DNA of 64,000 nt from Lujinxingiaceae bacterium (GCA_013697635.1 JACCWM010000211.1:62001-126000), one strand, 5' to 3'. Positions 1-10,777 are shown, counted from the first letter of the stretch. Numbers and translations are program-made. Notes: generated by a model from the letters alone, not told the origin.

Positions 1-1495
1 TGTGGGTGCGCTTCAAGAGGGCGCGGCCGATCTCGGCCAGCGCGCTCTGGTCGTTCTCGGCCTTGGCGAAGCGCTCACGAAAAGTGAGGATGATGTCGAC
101 CAGATCGGCCAGGTGGGTGGCGGCCCCGTGGCCGATGCCGTGCACGCTCGCGGGATCTTTGGCAACGTGGGCCAGGGCGTCGAAGAAGCCGAGCTTCTCG
201 GCTGCTGCAAAGTCGCTGATGCGCTCGAGCAGGGTGGGGCCGATGCCGCGCGGGGGCACGTTGACGATGCGGCGAAGGTTGAGCTCGTCGTTGGGGTTGA
301 CGCAAATCTTGAGGTAGCCGACGAAGTCTTTGACCTCCTTGCGGTCAAAAAACTCCGTGGAGCCGATCACCGTGTAGGGGATCTTGAACGAACGAAGCGC
401 TTCTTCGAAGAGGCGAGCCTGAGGGTTGACGCGGTAGAGAATGGCAAAGTCGTGGTAGGTGAGCTGCAGATCGAACTTGATGCGCTCGATCTCGGCGGCC
501 ACGTACTCGGCCTCCTCGCGCTCGTTGGCGCAGTTGACCCATTTGAGCTTTTCGCCCTGGCCCTTGGCGCTCCAGAGCTGCTTCTCTTTTCGCACCTTGT
601 TGTGGGCGATGAGCACGTTGGCGGCGGTCAGGATGTTGTTCGTCGAGCGGTAGTTCTGCTCGAGCTTGACCACGCGCGTGCCCTTGAACTTGTGCTCGAA
701 CTCCAGAATGTTCTCGGCCACGGCGCCGCGAAAGCCGTAGATGCTCTGGTCGTCGTCGCCCACGACCACGATGTTCTGGTGATCTTTGACGATCTCCTCC
801 AAAAACATGAGCTGGGTCTGGTTGGTGTCCTGGTACTCGTCGACCATGACGTATTGAAACTTCTGGGCGTACTTTTTGCGCACCTCTTCGCTCTCGCGAA
901 AGACGGCCACGGGCAAACAGATCAGATCGTCGAAGTCGACGGCGTTGAGGCCACGAAGCGCGCGCTGATACTGGGTGAAGACGCGCTGGGCAAAGGGCAT
1001 CAGCGCGTCGAACTGCAGCTCGGGCACGCTCGCTGGATCGGCCAGAGCCATTTTCGCCAGGCTGATGATCGCCAGGATGCGCTTGGGGTCGACGACCTTG
1101 GGATCGAGCTTGAGCTCCTTCATCGCCTCTTTGACGACGTTGACCTGGTCGCCGGCGTCGAGAATGGTGAAGGGTTTTTTGTAGCCAAGCACGCCAATAT
1201 CACGGCGCAAGATGTCCGCGCCCAGGCTGTGAAAGGTCGACAAGTAGAGTTGCTCGGCGACTTTGGGGCCGACGAGCTTGGCCACGCGCTCGTGCATCTC
1301 GCGGGCGGCCTTGTTCGTAAAGCTCATCGCCAGAATATGGCCCGGCGCGATGCCTTGCTCGAGCAAATAGCCGATGCGCTGGGTGATCACGCGCGTCTTG
1401 CCGCTGCCGGCGCCGGCCAGGATCAAGAGCGGCCCGGCGATGTGCTTGACGGCGTCGCGCTGCTGAGGGTTGAGCAGATGAAGTTGCAGATCCAT
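1..1495 (-). CDS. UvrD/Rep/PcrA-type superfamily 1 DNA helicase, C-terminus cut by window edge
   Basis: This is the N-terminal ~498 residues of an ATP-dependent 3'-5' DNA helicase acting in repair or replication restart. The start at 1495 gives MDLQLHLLNPQQRDAVK, the Q-motif region, followed at once by the Walker A motif GAGSGKTRVI. Further in, the chain carries the VVVGDDDQSIYGFRGA motif (Walker B/motif III region) and the LEQNYRST motif IV of UvrD-like enzymes, then a 2B-type region (AILYRVNPQARLFEEAL). The reading frame stays open to base 2, so the gene continues outside the window. Rep, PcrA and UvrD cannot be told apart without the C-terminus; the DDDQSIY form and short N-terminus are Rep-like. 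It is transcribed away from the lamin-tail gene. The long plus-strand open frame over it is only an antisense shadow. Confidence 0.93.
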   Translation of the reverse strand, partial: MDLQLHLLNPQQRDAVKHIAGPLLILAGAGSGKTRVITQRIGYLLEQGIAPGHILAMSFTNKAAREMHERVAKLVGPKVAEQLYLSTFHSLGADILRRDIGVLGYKKPFTILDAGDQVNVVKEAMKELKLDPKVVDPKRILAIISLAKMALADPASVPELQFDALMPFAQRVFTQYQRALRGLNAVDFDDLICLPVAVFRESEEVRKKYAQKFQYVMVDEYQDTNQTQLMFLEEIVKDHQNIVVVGDDDQSIYGFRGAVAENILEFEHKFKGTRVVKLEQNYRSTNNILTAANVLIAHNKVRKEKQLWSAKGQGEKLKWVNCANEREEAEYVAAEIERIKFDLQLTYHDFAILYRVNPQARLFEEALRSFKIPYTVIGSTEFFDRKEVKDFVGYLKICVNPNDELNLRRIVNVPPRGIGPTLLERISDFAAAEKLGFFDALAHVAKDPASVHGIGHGAATHLADLVDIILTFRERFAKAENDQSALAEIGRALLKRTH

Positions 1496-1620
1496 GGATA
1501 TGGCTGGGTGTTGGGGGCAGATAAGACGAGCGGGTTGGGTCCGGCGGTCAGTATCTCACGCATGGCGTGGGCGGCGTCAAATGGAACCTGACGCCGGCTT
1601 CGCCAAGTTGAACTAACTCC

Positions 1621-1649
1621 TTGAGTTCCCGCGCTCATTTATCTATGAC
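1621..1649 (+). promoter_or_regulatory. possible sigma70 promoter for the lamin-tail lipoprotein gene
   Basis: TTGAGT at 1621-1626 and TATGAC at 1644-1649 are separated by 17 bp, each matching four of six consensus bases. They lie in the gap between two divergent genes, about 70 bp before the start at 1722. This is an eye match only. Confidence 0.3.
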
Positions 1650-1721
1650 TAGCCCCGATTGGAGCATGAATAAGTCAATCGGGCCGTCGACGAGGTCGCC
1701 CACAATCAGGAGTTAAGAGTG

Positions 1722-3776
1722 ATGTCGCGAGTTGTAGAAGGTAGCCCTCGGGCGATTTGGACGGCGCTTGTGTTGGTGCTGGCGTTGGGTGTCGTGGCCT
1801 GTGGTGAAGACGAACGTCAGAGCAGAACGCCGAACAATCAGGCGAACAACACCAACAACTCCAACAACTCCAACAACAGCGAGCCGCAGTGCGTGGTCGG
1901 TGACGACGATGGCTGCGACGACGGCCTGGTTTGTAGCAGTGACGCGCTTTGTGTGGCGCCCAACGCGTGTGAAGACCACGGCGACTGCGACTCACCGCCG
2001 GTGGGCGCGACGTGTCAGGGGCCTGACGTCGTCACGCTGGTCGGGCGCTGCGCGGCCGAGGCCGGTGTGAAGCGTTGCACCTATCCCGAGCAGCGCGTCG
2101 AGTGCGAGCTGGCTTGCGTAGGCGGCGCCTGCGTCGAGGCCAATTGCGCCGGTGTCGTGTGCAACGCACCGCCGTCGACCTCCTGTGCCGCCGATGACAC
2201 CACCTTGAATAGCTACGAGCCGCTCGGCAGCTGTTTCGAGGACACCGGTGCGTGCGTCTACACGCTCGTGGCCCAGGCCTGTGCCCACGGCTGTGAGGCA
2301 GGAGCGTGCGTTGCGGGCGTATGCACCGACGTGGTCTGTGACTCGGTCCCGGCCAACCGCTGCGACGCCAATACGGCCGTCGTCTATGCCGAGGCCGGCA
2401 CGTGCCGCGATTCGGATGGGGCCGCGACTTGCTCGTATCCATTTTCCTTCGACAACTGCTCCTACCGCCAAGCAACGTGCAACAACGGCGCCTGTGAGGG
2501 TGGAATCACGCAAAAGGGCGGGGTGGTGATCGTCGAGTACATGGCGCATCCCAACGGCTTTTTTGGTGGCGCCGGCGAGTGGTTCGAGATCGTCAATACT
2601 TCGGGTAGCCCGATCAATCTAGCAGGCTGGAAAATCCGAAGCGGCGGCGTCAGCGTGCAGCAATCCGACGAGGAGCACATGCTGGTCAACCCCCCGTCGT
2701 TTCCGGCCGGCGCGCGCTTGTTGCTCTCCAACAGCAGTAACCCGGGCCAGGACGGCACCGTTGAGCCCTATTATCAATACCCGCGCTCGGAGGTGACCTT
2801 CAACAACGGCTCGGATTGGCTTGCCCTGGTCAACGCCGCCGATGAGATCGTCGACTACGTCTTCTATGAGGCCGGCTCGATCATCGAGGGGCGCTCGCGC
2901 AAGCTGAACCCGGACGTGGCCGCCACGGTCGAGTCCAACGATGATTTTGGTAATTGGTGCCCGAGCATGACCGAGACCTACGGCACAAACAACGCGAACT
3001 ACGGCTCGCCGGCTTCGGACAACCCGGCCTGCTCGGCCAGCCCGTGTTTAGGCGCGGTTTGCACGAAGCCGGCGGCCTTTTGCAATCGCGATGGCAACGC
3101 CGTGCAGTATGCCAAAAACACGGCGACCTGTGAGGTCAGCCGCTTCAACAACCCGTTTTGCGACTTTGGTGCGACCGTGGTCGAGTGCAACGCCTCCACC
3201 GAGTACTGCCTCTCGGGTGCGTGCGAGGCCTTGCCGACAAACCTGCCGCTGCCTGGCGAGGTGGTCTTTAGCGAGTTCATGGGCAATCCCAGCGTCAACG
3301 ATGCGCTCGGTGAGTGGATCGAGCTGTACAACCGCACCGATCGGGCGCTGTCGCTTTTCTCACTGTCGATCACGGACAACGAGGTCGCCAACTCCTTTGA
3401 TTCGTACACGATCGTCGATCGCAACGCCGTGATCGCGGCCAAAGGCTACATCGTCTTTGTGCGCAACACGGACGCTGCGCTCAACGGCGGCATCAGCGGT
3501 GGCTTTTTCTATTCGGGCAGCCACCTCAAGAATGCGCCTGGCGAGGAGATGCGCATTCGTCTCGTCGACCGCAACGGCACGCTGATCAACGAGGCGCACT
3601 ACGGTGCGCCTTCGAACGGCGTCTCCCAGCAGTTGAGCGTGGATTTCTACGAGGGCGACGCGATCTACAACCCGGCCGCCAGCCTCGACGCCGCCAGTTG
3701 GTGTGCCGGCGAGGGTGTGTACGGCGACGGCGGCTCGGGAACGCCGGGTGCGTCCAACCTGATCTGCCCGCTGTGA
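1722..3776 (+). CDS. secreted lipoprotein with two lamin-tail domains
   Basis: This is a lipoprotein of 684 residues. A hydrophobic signal peptide ends in a lipobox (LGVVAC), followed by an Asn-rich linker (repeated NNSNN units) typical of surface lipoproteins of this bacterial group. Residues ~55-260 are a cysteine-rich region with repeated C-x-x-x-x-C pairs. Two lamin-tail domains follow, at roughly 265-410 and 505-680, each opening with an (I/F)-(V/S)-E-(Y/F)-M motif and a G-E-W-(F/I)-E-(I/L) motif. Lamin-tail domains are immunoglobulin-like folds often found on bacterial surface proteins; the ligand here is unknown. AGGAG at 1708-1712 precedes both a GTG at 1719 and the ATG at 1722; ATG is preferred. 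The gene stands alone between a divergent helicase and mnmG. Confidence 0.85.
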   Translation: MSRVVEGSPRAIWTALVLVLALGVVACGEDERQSRTPNNQANNTNNSNNSNNSEPQCVVGDDDGCDDGLVCSSDALCVAPNACEDHGDCDSPPVGATCQGPDVVTLVGRCAAEAGVKRCTYPEQRVECELACVGGACVEANCAGVVCNAPPSTSCAADDTTLNSYEPLGSCFEDTGACVYTLVAQACAHGCEAGACVAGVCTDVVCDSVPANRCDANTAVVYAEAGTCRDSDGAATCSYPFSFDNCSYRQATCNNGACEGGITQKGGVVIVEYMAHPNGFFGGAGEWFEIVNTSGSPINLAGWKIRSGGVSVQQSDEEHMLVNPPSFPAGARLLLSNSSNPGQDGTVEPYYQYPRSEVTFNNGSDWLALVNAADEIVDYVFYEAGSIIEGRSRKLNPDVAATVESNDDFGNWCPSMTETYGTNNANYGSPASDNPACSASPCLGAVCTKPAAFCNRDGNAVQYAKNTATCEVSRFNNPFCDFGATVVECNASTEYCLSGACEALPTNLPLPGEVVFSEFMGNPSVNDALGEWIELYNRTDRALSLFSLSITDNEVANSFDSYTIVDRNAVIAAKGYIVFVRNTDAALNGGISGGFFYSGSHLKNAPGEEMRIRLVDRNGTLINEAHYGAPSNGVSQQLSVDFYEGDAIYNPAASLDAASWCAGEGVYGDGGSGTPGASNLICPL

Positions 3777-3795
3777 TGCAACCGGAATATCCGAC

Positions 3796-3835
3796 GCCTT
3801 CGATTAATTAGGATTTCGCCTGCTTACTCGAAGGC
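3796..3835. repeat. inverted repeat (8-bp arms) upstream of mnmG
   Basis: GCCTTCGA at 3796-3803 is repeated in inverse as TCGAAGGC at 3828-3835, with a 24-nt AT-richer loop. It lies between the lipoprotein stop and the mnmG start. It could be a weak terminator of the upstream gene or an operator/leader hairpin for mnmG; there is no U tract. Confidence 0.35.
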
Positions 3836-3853
3836 TCACACGAGGCTCGCCCA

Positions 3854-5743
3854 ATGCTCACCCATCCCAAGAAATACGACGCCGTGGTCATCGGCGGCGG
3901 CCACGCAGGCTGCGAGGCGGCCTACGCGTTGGCGACGATGGGTCATGCGACCCTGTTGTTGACGATGAACATCGATACCATCGGGCACATGAGCTGCAAT
4001 CCGGCGATCGGCGGGGTGGCCAAGGGTCATCTGGCCAAAGAAGTCGACGCTTTGGGCGGCTTGATGGGGCGCATCTGTGATGCGACCGCGATCCACTACA
4101 AGCGCCTCAACATGAGCAAGGGTCCGGCGGTGCGCTCGAGCCGGGCGCAGTGCGATATGGCGGCCTACCGCTGCGAGATGCAGCGCGCGTTGATGGCGAC
4201 CGAGAACCTCGACATCAAGCAGGGCAGCATCGAGGACTTGCGCTTTGGCGAGGTCGACGGCAAGCCGGTGATTGAGGGGGTCGTCTCCAGTCTCAATGTC
4301 TTCTACGAGGCGCGCGCAGTGGTGATCACTACCGGCACGTTCTTGCGGGGGCTGTGTCACGTCGGCCTGGACAACTTCAAGGCCGGACGCGCAGGCGATC
4401 AGGCCTCCTACGGGCTTGCCACAACCCTTGGCCGCCTCAACCTGGAGATGGGGCGGCTCAAGACCGGCACGACCCCGCGCCTGGATGCGCGCACGATCGA
4501 TTACAGCGCGCTCGAGGCGCAACCGGGCGACAGTCCCCCGGCTCGCTTCAGCTTCTACCACGCGCCGGCGATGATCGAGCAGGTCGACTGCCACATCACC
4601 CACACCAACGAGCGCACCCACGAGATCATCCGGGCGAACACCGACCGATCGCCGATGTTTACCGGCGTCATCGAGGGAATCGGTCCACGCTACTGTCCGA
4701 GCCTCGAGGACAAGGTGGTGCGCTTTCGCGACAAGACCCAGCACCAGGTGTTCCTCGAGCCCCAGGGTCTCGACACCGTCGAGGTCTATCCCAACGGCCT
4801 GTCAACGAGCTTGCCGCTCGATGTGCAGATCGCCTTTTTGCAGACCATACCAGGCCTGGAGAAGGCCGAGATCATGCGCCCGGGCTATGCCGTGGAGTAC
4901 GACTTCGTCAATCCCGTGCAGCTTCACCACACGCTCGAGCTTCGCGGCGTCGAGGGGCTGTTTTTGGCAGGCCAGATCAACGGCACATCGGGCTACGAGG
5001 AGGCCGCCGCTCAGGGCCTGATGGCGGGCATCAACGCCGCCTTGAAGCTTCGCGGCGAGGATCCGCTCGTACTGGGCCGAGCCGAGGCGTACATCGGCGT
5101 GCTCATCGACGATCTGGTCACGCGCGGCGTCGACGAGCCGTATCGCATGTTCACCAGCCGCGCCGAGTACCGCCTGCTGCTTCGTGAGGACAACGCCGAC
5201 TGGCGTCTGAGCGCCCACGGCCACCGCGTCGGTCTGCTCGCCAGCGAGCATTTCTCGATCTTCGAGCACAAAAAAGCCACGATCGAGCATGTGCGTGAGG
5301 TCTTGCGCGCAACCCACATCGGCGGCTCCGCACAAAACCTGCGCTTTTGCCAGGACCACGGCATCGATAGCCTGGGCAACGGCACCACCCTCGAAGAGCT
5401 GTTGCGCCGCCCGAACCTCGACTTTGCTCGCCTCTTGCCGATCGCCTCGCACTTTGCACCGGCGCTCGGCCTCGAGTCCATAAGCGCCCAGGTCAGCGAG
5501 GCAGTCGAGATTCAGGTCAAGTACGAGGGCTACATCGATCGCCAGCTTCGCCAGGTCGAGCGCCACCAGGAGATGGAAGGGGCGTTGATCCCCGCCAACA
5601 CCGATTACGAAAAGATCCACGGGCTCTCCTACGAGCTGCGCGAGAAGCTCGCCCGCGTTCAGCCCCGCAGCGTCGGCCAGGCCTCGCGCATCATCGGCAT
5701 GACACCGGCGGCGATCTCGACCTTGCTCATCCACCTACGCTAA
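3854..5743 (+). CDS. mnmG: tRNA uridine-5-carboxymethylaminomethyl(34) synthesis enzyme MnmG (GidA)
   Basis: MnmG is the FAD-dependent partner of MnmE that installs the carboxymethylaminomethyl group on U34 of certain tRNAs in the cytoplasm. The 629-residue length is normal for the long form. The FAD-binding dinucleotide fold [10 protein letters not shown] is at residues 14-23. It is followed by the family signatures SCNPAIGG-x-AKGHL and [11 protein letters not shown], and by [10 protein letters not shown] in the middle. The C-terminal helical domain ends with a motif ([12 protein letters not shown]) that contacts MnmE/tRNA. Neither mnmE nor rsmG is adjacent, unlike the common mnmG-rsmG-parAB order. 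The gene ends facing the DnaC-like gene, with a copy of the dispersed palindrome in the gap. Confidence 0.98.
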   Translation: MLTHPKKYDAVVIGGGHAGCEAAYALATMGHATLLLTMNIDTIGHMSCNPAIGGVAKGHLAKEVDALGGLMGRICDATAIHYKRLNMSKGPAVRSSRAQCDMAAYRCEMQRALMATENLDIKQGSIEDLRFGEVDGKPVIEGVVSSLNVFYEARAVVITTGTFLRGLCHVGLDNFKAGRAGDQASYGLATTLGRLNLEMGRLKTGTTPRLDARTIDYSALEAQPGDSPPARFSFYHAPAMIEQVDCHITHTNERTHEIIRANTDRSPMFTGVIEGIGPRYCPSLEDKVVRFRDKTQHQVFLEPQGLDTVEVYPNGLSTSLPLDVQIAFLQTIPGLEKAEIMRPGYAVEYDFVNPVQLHHTLELRGVEGLFLAGQINGTSGYEEAAAQGLMAGINAALKLRGEDPLVLGRAEAYIGVLIDDLVTRGVDEPYRMFTSRAEYRLLLREDNADWRLSAHGHRVGLLASEHFSIFEHKKATIEHVREVLRATHIGGSAQNLRFCQDHGIDSLGNGTTLEELLRRPNLDFARLLPIASHFAPALGLESISAQVSEAVEIQVKYEGYIDRQLRQVERHQEMEGALIPANTDYEKIHGLSYELREKLARVQPRSVGQASRIIGMTPAAISTLLIHLR

Positions 5744-5778
5744 ATCGACCACCAGCACCCGACGATCAGGCCGTCTGT

Positions 5779-5837
5779 GCGGCGGCGGGCTGCCGAGGCC
5801 GGCCCCTCAGGGGACCCGACTGTGCGAATAGTGATCG
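5779..5837 (+). repeat. dispersed palindromic element, copy A
   Basis: This is one of five copies of a short element whose invariant core is CCCCTCAGGGGACCCGAC (here 5803-5820). It is preceded by GCGGCGGGCTGCC and followed by a GYGAATA-N-TGATCG tail shared with the copy at 30932-30988. The arms (GTCG/GGCC plus CCCCT, then AGGGG plus CGAC) can fold into a hairpin. It fills the gap between the converging 3' ends of mnmG and the DnaC-like gene. Confidence 0.8.
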
Positions 5838-5838
5838 T

Positions 5839-6732
5839 TTAGGGGTCGGTTTTGCGTTTGCGGTAGTCGGGGGCCTCGATGGCGACGAAATCGCTCATCT
5901 CGAAGAGCCGGCTGAAGATGCGCTCGCCGATGCGCTCGCGCAGGGTCTCACTGAGCGCGTTGCGGCGAAACTCGGGGCTGTGGGTGTCGCCGACGTGGGA
6001 GGGCAGGGCGTCGAGCGGGTAGTTGGTCGTAAAGAGCGTGGTCAGGCCGCGGTTGTAGCGCTTGGAGATGATCTCGTCGATCACGGAGAGCTGCCACTCG
6101 TTGTTGCGGCCCTTGCCGAGCTCGTCGATGGCGAGCACGGGCACGTCCATCAAGGGGCCGAGGATCGCCGACTCGCCGCGGCCCTGGTCGAATTGCTCGC
6201 GGATCTCGCTCAAGAGGTGGGTGAACTCGACAAAGCGCGCGACGATGCCTTTCTCCAGGGTGAGGTGGCGAACTACGGCGGCGAGCAGATGGGTCTTGCC
6301 GGTGCCGACCTCGCCGTGGAGCAAGAAGCCGCGCTCGCCTGGGACAAAACCCATCGTCCATTTGTAGAGGCGAAGGCGCACGCGGGGCAAGTTGCCCACC
6401 GGGCGGGCCTTGCCCTTTGGATCGGGCTCGTCGGTTTGGAATTCCTCGAGCGTTGCGCCGTGCGCATGGTAGCGCGCAGGGATGCGCGCGTCGTTGAAGG
6501 TGGCGATGCGGTCTCGAAGCACCGTGCAAACCGGACAATTGCGCACGAAGCTGTAGCCCTGTGGGTTTCGATCGAAGGTGTACTCCTCGCCGTTGCAGGC
6601 CGGGCAGACGTCAAAGCACTCGGTGCAGATATCAGCGCGCGCGACGTCCACCGCGGCGCGTGTCACATAGCGCTTGCGGTCGCAGCGCGGGCAGTTGGCC
6701 TTGTAATCATCCAAATTCAGCATTTCGTTCAT
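5839..6732 (-). CDS. DnaC/IstB-like AAA+ ATPase with N-terminal cysteine cluster
   Basis: This is a protein of 297 residues. The C-terminal part is an AAA+ ATPase of the DnaC (helicase loader) type: Walker A GEVGTGKTHLL at 140-150, Walker B VLAIDELGKG, and an SVIDEIISKRYNRG stretch followed by a sensor-like TLFTTNYPL. The N-terminal 70 residues carry eight cysteines in four pairs (C14/C17, C36/C39, C43/C46, C66/C69), which look like two zinc-binding sites. A helicase-loader or other nucleic-acid remodelling role is inferred from the family. The start at 6732 (MNEMLNLDD) is chosen because AGGGA lies six bases before it; the frame continues upstream to 6819, but that extension crosses a terminator hairpin and is not protein-like. 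Confidence 0.82.
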   Translation of the reverse strand: MNEMLNLDDYKANCPRCDRKRYVTRAAVDVARADICTECFDVCPACNGEEYTFDRNPQGYSFVRNCPVCTVLRDRIATFNDARIPARYHAHGATLEEFQTDEPDPKGKARPVGNLPRVRLRLYKWTMGFVPGERGFLLHGEVGTGKTHLLAAVVRHLTLEKGIVARFVEFTHLLSEIREQFDQGRGESAILGPLMDVPVLAIDELGKGRNNEWQLSVIDEIISKRYNRGLTTLFTTNYPLDALPSHVGDTHSPEFRRNALSETLRERIGERIFSRLFEMSDFVAIEAPDYRKRKTDP

Positions 6733-6744
6733 CGACCATCCCTG

Positions 6745-6805
6745 AAACAAAAACAGCGCCACAACACACGTTACGCGGTGAGCGTAACAGTGGGTTGCGG
6801 CGCTG
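6745..6805 (-). terminator. rho-independent terminator, possibly an attenuator
   Basis: Read on the minus strand, a two-part stem forms. The outer arms are CAGCGCCGCAAC and GTTGTGGCGCTG (one mismatch-tolerant position) and the inner arms are GTTACGC and GCGTAAC. A TTTTTGTTT tract follows directly (plus-strand 6745-6753). It ends the upstream surface-protein gene (stop at 6854) but sits only about a dozen bases before the DnaC-like start codon at 6732. Confidence 0.75.
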
Positions 6806-6853
6806 ACAATGGAGCGCAAAGCCTGTCGGCGAGAAAGCCTCGAGTGTTAAATC

Positions 6854-9046
6854 TCAGCGCCTGCGTCGGCCCAGGGCGAGCAGGCCAAACAAGGCGACCA
6901 GGCCCAGCCAGGTGCCGGAGACGGGCGCGAGCGGTGCGGCGCTGCAGGCGAGGCCGCCGCCGGTGACGAAGAGCGTCAGTGGCTCGGTGCCATCACCGTC
7001 ACCGTCTCCGTCACCGTCGCCGTCACCCGGGCCAGGGTTATTGTTGTCGCCCGGGTTATTGTTGTTGTCATTGCCAATCGAGCTGTCGACGTTGACCGTG
7101 ATCGTGCGATCGGTCGTGTTACCGGCCCCGTCGGTGGCAACAACGCGAATCTCATGCTCGCCGTCGTCGAGCACCACGTCGACGCCGACCGACCAATTTC
7201 CATCAGCATCGGCGATGGTCGTGCCGACGAGTTCGCCGTCGACGTAGACATCGATGCGCGCGCCCGGCTCGGCGGTGCCGGTGATCGTGGGCTTGTTTCC
7301 GGTATCGGCTCCGTCCTGCGGATGATCGATGGCAAGCTCGGGCGGAACGGTGTCCACCGTGATGATCACCGTATCGGAGGTGCGCACGCCGTCGGGATCG
7401 ATGGCGATGACGACAATGACGCGGTCACCGTCTTCGTCGAGGTGCTCGTCAATGTCGAATGACCAGTTTCCGTCCGCGTCAGCGATGGTCGTGCCGACGA
7501 GCACTCCATCGACGTAGACCTCGATGGTCGAACCGGGATTGGCCGTGCCGGTCAAAGGCGGTGTGGGTTTTTTGGTGGCGTCGCCCTCGGGCGAGGTGAT
7601 CGTGACGCTGCCCTCGTAGTCGGTGTCGATGATGATCGTAATCGTGACGCTCAGCGACGTGCCATCGGAGTTCTCGGTTCGCACTTCGATAGTGTGCTCG
7701 CCGTTGGGCAGCGCGTCGTGCGGTGTAAACGACCAGTTTCCGTCTTCATCGGCCGTGGTCGTGCCGATCAGCTCGCCGTCGACATAGATCTCGACGGTCG
7801 TACCGGGCTCGGCCGTTCCCGTGATCGTTGGCGTATCGTCGACGACCGTGGTGTCGTTGGCAGGGCCATTGATCGTCAGATCGCACACATCGCCGACCCC
7901 GTTGCCGCTCGAGTCGGTCTGATCGGGGTTGGCGACGTTGGGGCAGTTGTCGAGCTGATCGGGGATGCCGTCGCCATCGGGATCGAGGCCGCAAAAGCTC
8001 GGCTCGCTCACGCAGGCCCAGCCAGACTCGACGGCGCACGTGTCGCTGCAGCCATCGCCCGATTGGGTATTACCTTCGTCGCAGCTCTCGTCGGCATCGA
8101 TCTTGGCGTTGCCGCAAGTCTCCACGCCGTGGTCGGTTTCCTTGGCGCCGCAGATCGGCTCATCGGCTGCGCCAACGAGCTCGGAGCAATCGCCGGGCTC
8201 GGCGTTCGCGTCGGTCCACGTCGGCAGCCAGATCAGATCACCGCTGACCAGCGAGAACGCAGCTGGAAGGCCGGCGACATCGGCGTTGACCAGGTTGACG
8301 CCGCTGGCGCTATTGGCGGCGCGTGTCGCGTCCGTGGTGCTGACAAAGGAGATCTCCTCGAGCGCGTAGGACATCTCAAAGACGGCAGGGCCGGTCATCT
8401 GATAGTAGATCACGTCGATCGGATAGACACCGGGCTGGTCGAACTTGACGCGAAAGGTGTCGACGCGATGGGCACGAACGCCGTCATGTTTGCCAATGAC
8501 CGCGGCGCCAATGCGCAGCTCAAAGCCCTCGTCGCTGCGAATCGCGAAGGTCATGGTGCCGGCCTGGGCGACATTGAGATTTCCGCGAAGGCGCATGCCA
8601 AAGCGCACCGCACCCACCGCACCGCCGTGGGCCTCGCAGGCGAGGTTTCCCCAGTGCTCGTGGGTATGGGCCCAGGGAAAGAGCAGGTTGGCATCGAAGT
8701 CGCCGCCTGTGGAGGCGTCGAAACCGTTGTGGAAGTCGGCCGTCGGTACCAGGGCAAAGAAGGTGAGATCGGGTTGGTAGCGATGGCGCCGGCCCGGGTT
8801 GACGGTCAACAACTCGTCGGCCCGGCGAAGCGTGTTAAGCGAGAAGTTGTCGTTTCCGCGCGTAAACTGGGCGCAAAATCCGTCACCCGTGCCATTATTG
8901 GGTGTATTGGCGATGCGAGCGGCGGCCCCGATCGTGACGACCTGGGCATTGGCCTCAGGCATGCTCCAGGCGCTGGCAAAAAGGGCAAGACCCATGGCAA
9001 CAGTCAGTGCGGCGAGACGATGACCGGAAGTAGCATGTGCTTTCAT
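6854..9046 (-). CDS. surface protein: PA14-like, Cys-rich/T3 region, three Ig-like repeats, MYXO-CTERM-like tail
   Basis: This exported protein has 730 residues. After a signal peptide (ending ANAQ), residues ~35-270 resemble a PA14-type carbohydrate-binding beta domain (DEGFELRIGAAVIGKHDG). A Cys-rich repeat of DUF4215 style follows (CGNAKIDADESCDEGNTQSGDGC), then one T3 repeat (DPDGDGIPDQLDNCPN). Three tandem bacterial Ig-like repeats come next, each with GTAEPG-x-x-(V/I)-x-(I/V)-YVDGEL(I/V)GTT and DGNWS motifs. After an Asn/Gly/Asp linker the tail has a cysteine (GGLACS), a hydrophobic helix and RRRR, as in MYXO-CTERM signals. The start at 9046 has GGAG eight bases upstream; ATG at 9052 overlaps the preceding stop (ATGA) and is the alternative. 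It is likely co-transcribed with the OmpA-like gene. Confidence 0.85.
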   Translation of the reverse strand: MKAHATSGHRLAALTVAMGLALFASAWSMPEANAQVVTIGAAARIANTPNNGTGDGFCAQFTRGNDNFSLNTLRRADELLTVNPGRRHRYQPDLTFFALVPTADFHNGFDASTGGDFDANLLFPWAHTHEHWGNLACEAHGGAVGAVRFGMRLRGNLNVAQAGTMTFAIRSDEGFELRIGAAVIGKHDGVRAHRVDTFRVKFDQPGVYPIDVIYYQMTGPAVFEMSYALEEISFVSTTDATRAANSASGVNLVNADVAGLPAAFSLVSGDLIWLPTWTDANAEPGDCSELVGAADEPICGAKETDHGVETCGNAKIDADESCDEGNTQSGDGCSDTCAVESGWACVSEPSFCGLDPDGDGIPDQLDNCPNVANPDQTDSSGNGVGDVCDLTINGPANDTTVVDDTPTITGTAEPGTTVEIYVDGELIGTTTADEDGNWSFTPHDALPNGEHTIEVRTENSDGTSLSVTITIIIDTDYEGSVTITSPEGDATKKPTPPLTGTANPGSTIEVYVDGVLVGTTIADADGNWSFDIDEHLDEDGDRVIVVIAIDPDGVRTSDTVIITVDTVPPELAIDHPQDGADTGNKPTITGTAEPGARIDVYVDGELVGTTIADADGNWSVGVDVVLDDGEHEIRVVATDGAGNTTDRTITVNVDSSIGNDNNNNPGDNNNPGPGDGDGDGDGDGDGTEPLTLFVTGGGLACSAAPLAPVSGTWLGLVALFGLLALGRRRR

Positions 9047-9048
9047 GA

Positions 9049-10506
<1,458 letters not shown>

Positions 10507-10777
10507 ACCATCGCTCCTTGGATTGCATAGGCAACAACCACGCAATGGGTCGACTCTCAAGCGCCGAGAATTCGCTGACAAATTCTCCTCCCCGGCGAGC
10601 ACGAATTAGCAAGTGTTGACTCATCCACATCGTTAGCAAAAGCGCTCACTGAACGCAATGTTTGCGTCAAGTGCCCGGTATTGTTGGCTTATGCCGCGTG
10701 TAACGCAAGTTGGACCGCCAATTTCTTGGCGTTTTTGTCCCAGTGGCCGGCAGCGCCCGGGCTGGAGAGTGGCGGTG

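Noticed and set aside
2-1591. 529-codon plus-strand open frame
   Set aside because: It is the codon-aligned antisense of the helicase gene; the minus strand shows clear helicase motifs, and the plus translation is Leu/Val/Gly/Asp-rich without domains.
10715-10736. CGCCAA-TTTC-TTGGCG hairpin followed by TTTTT
   Set aside because: It has terminator shape on the plus strand, but no plus-strand gene precedes it; both neighbours are on the minus strand. Probably chance.
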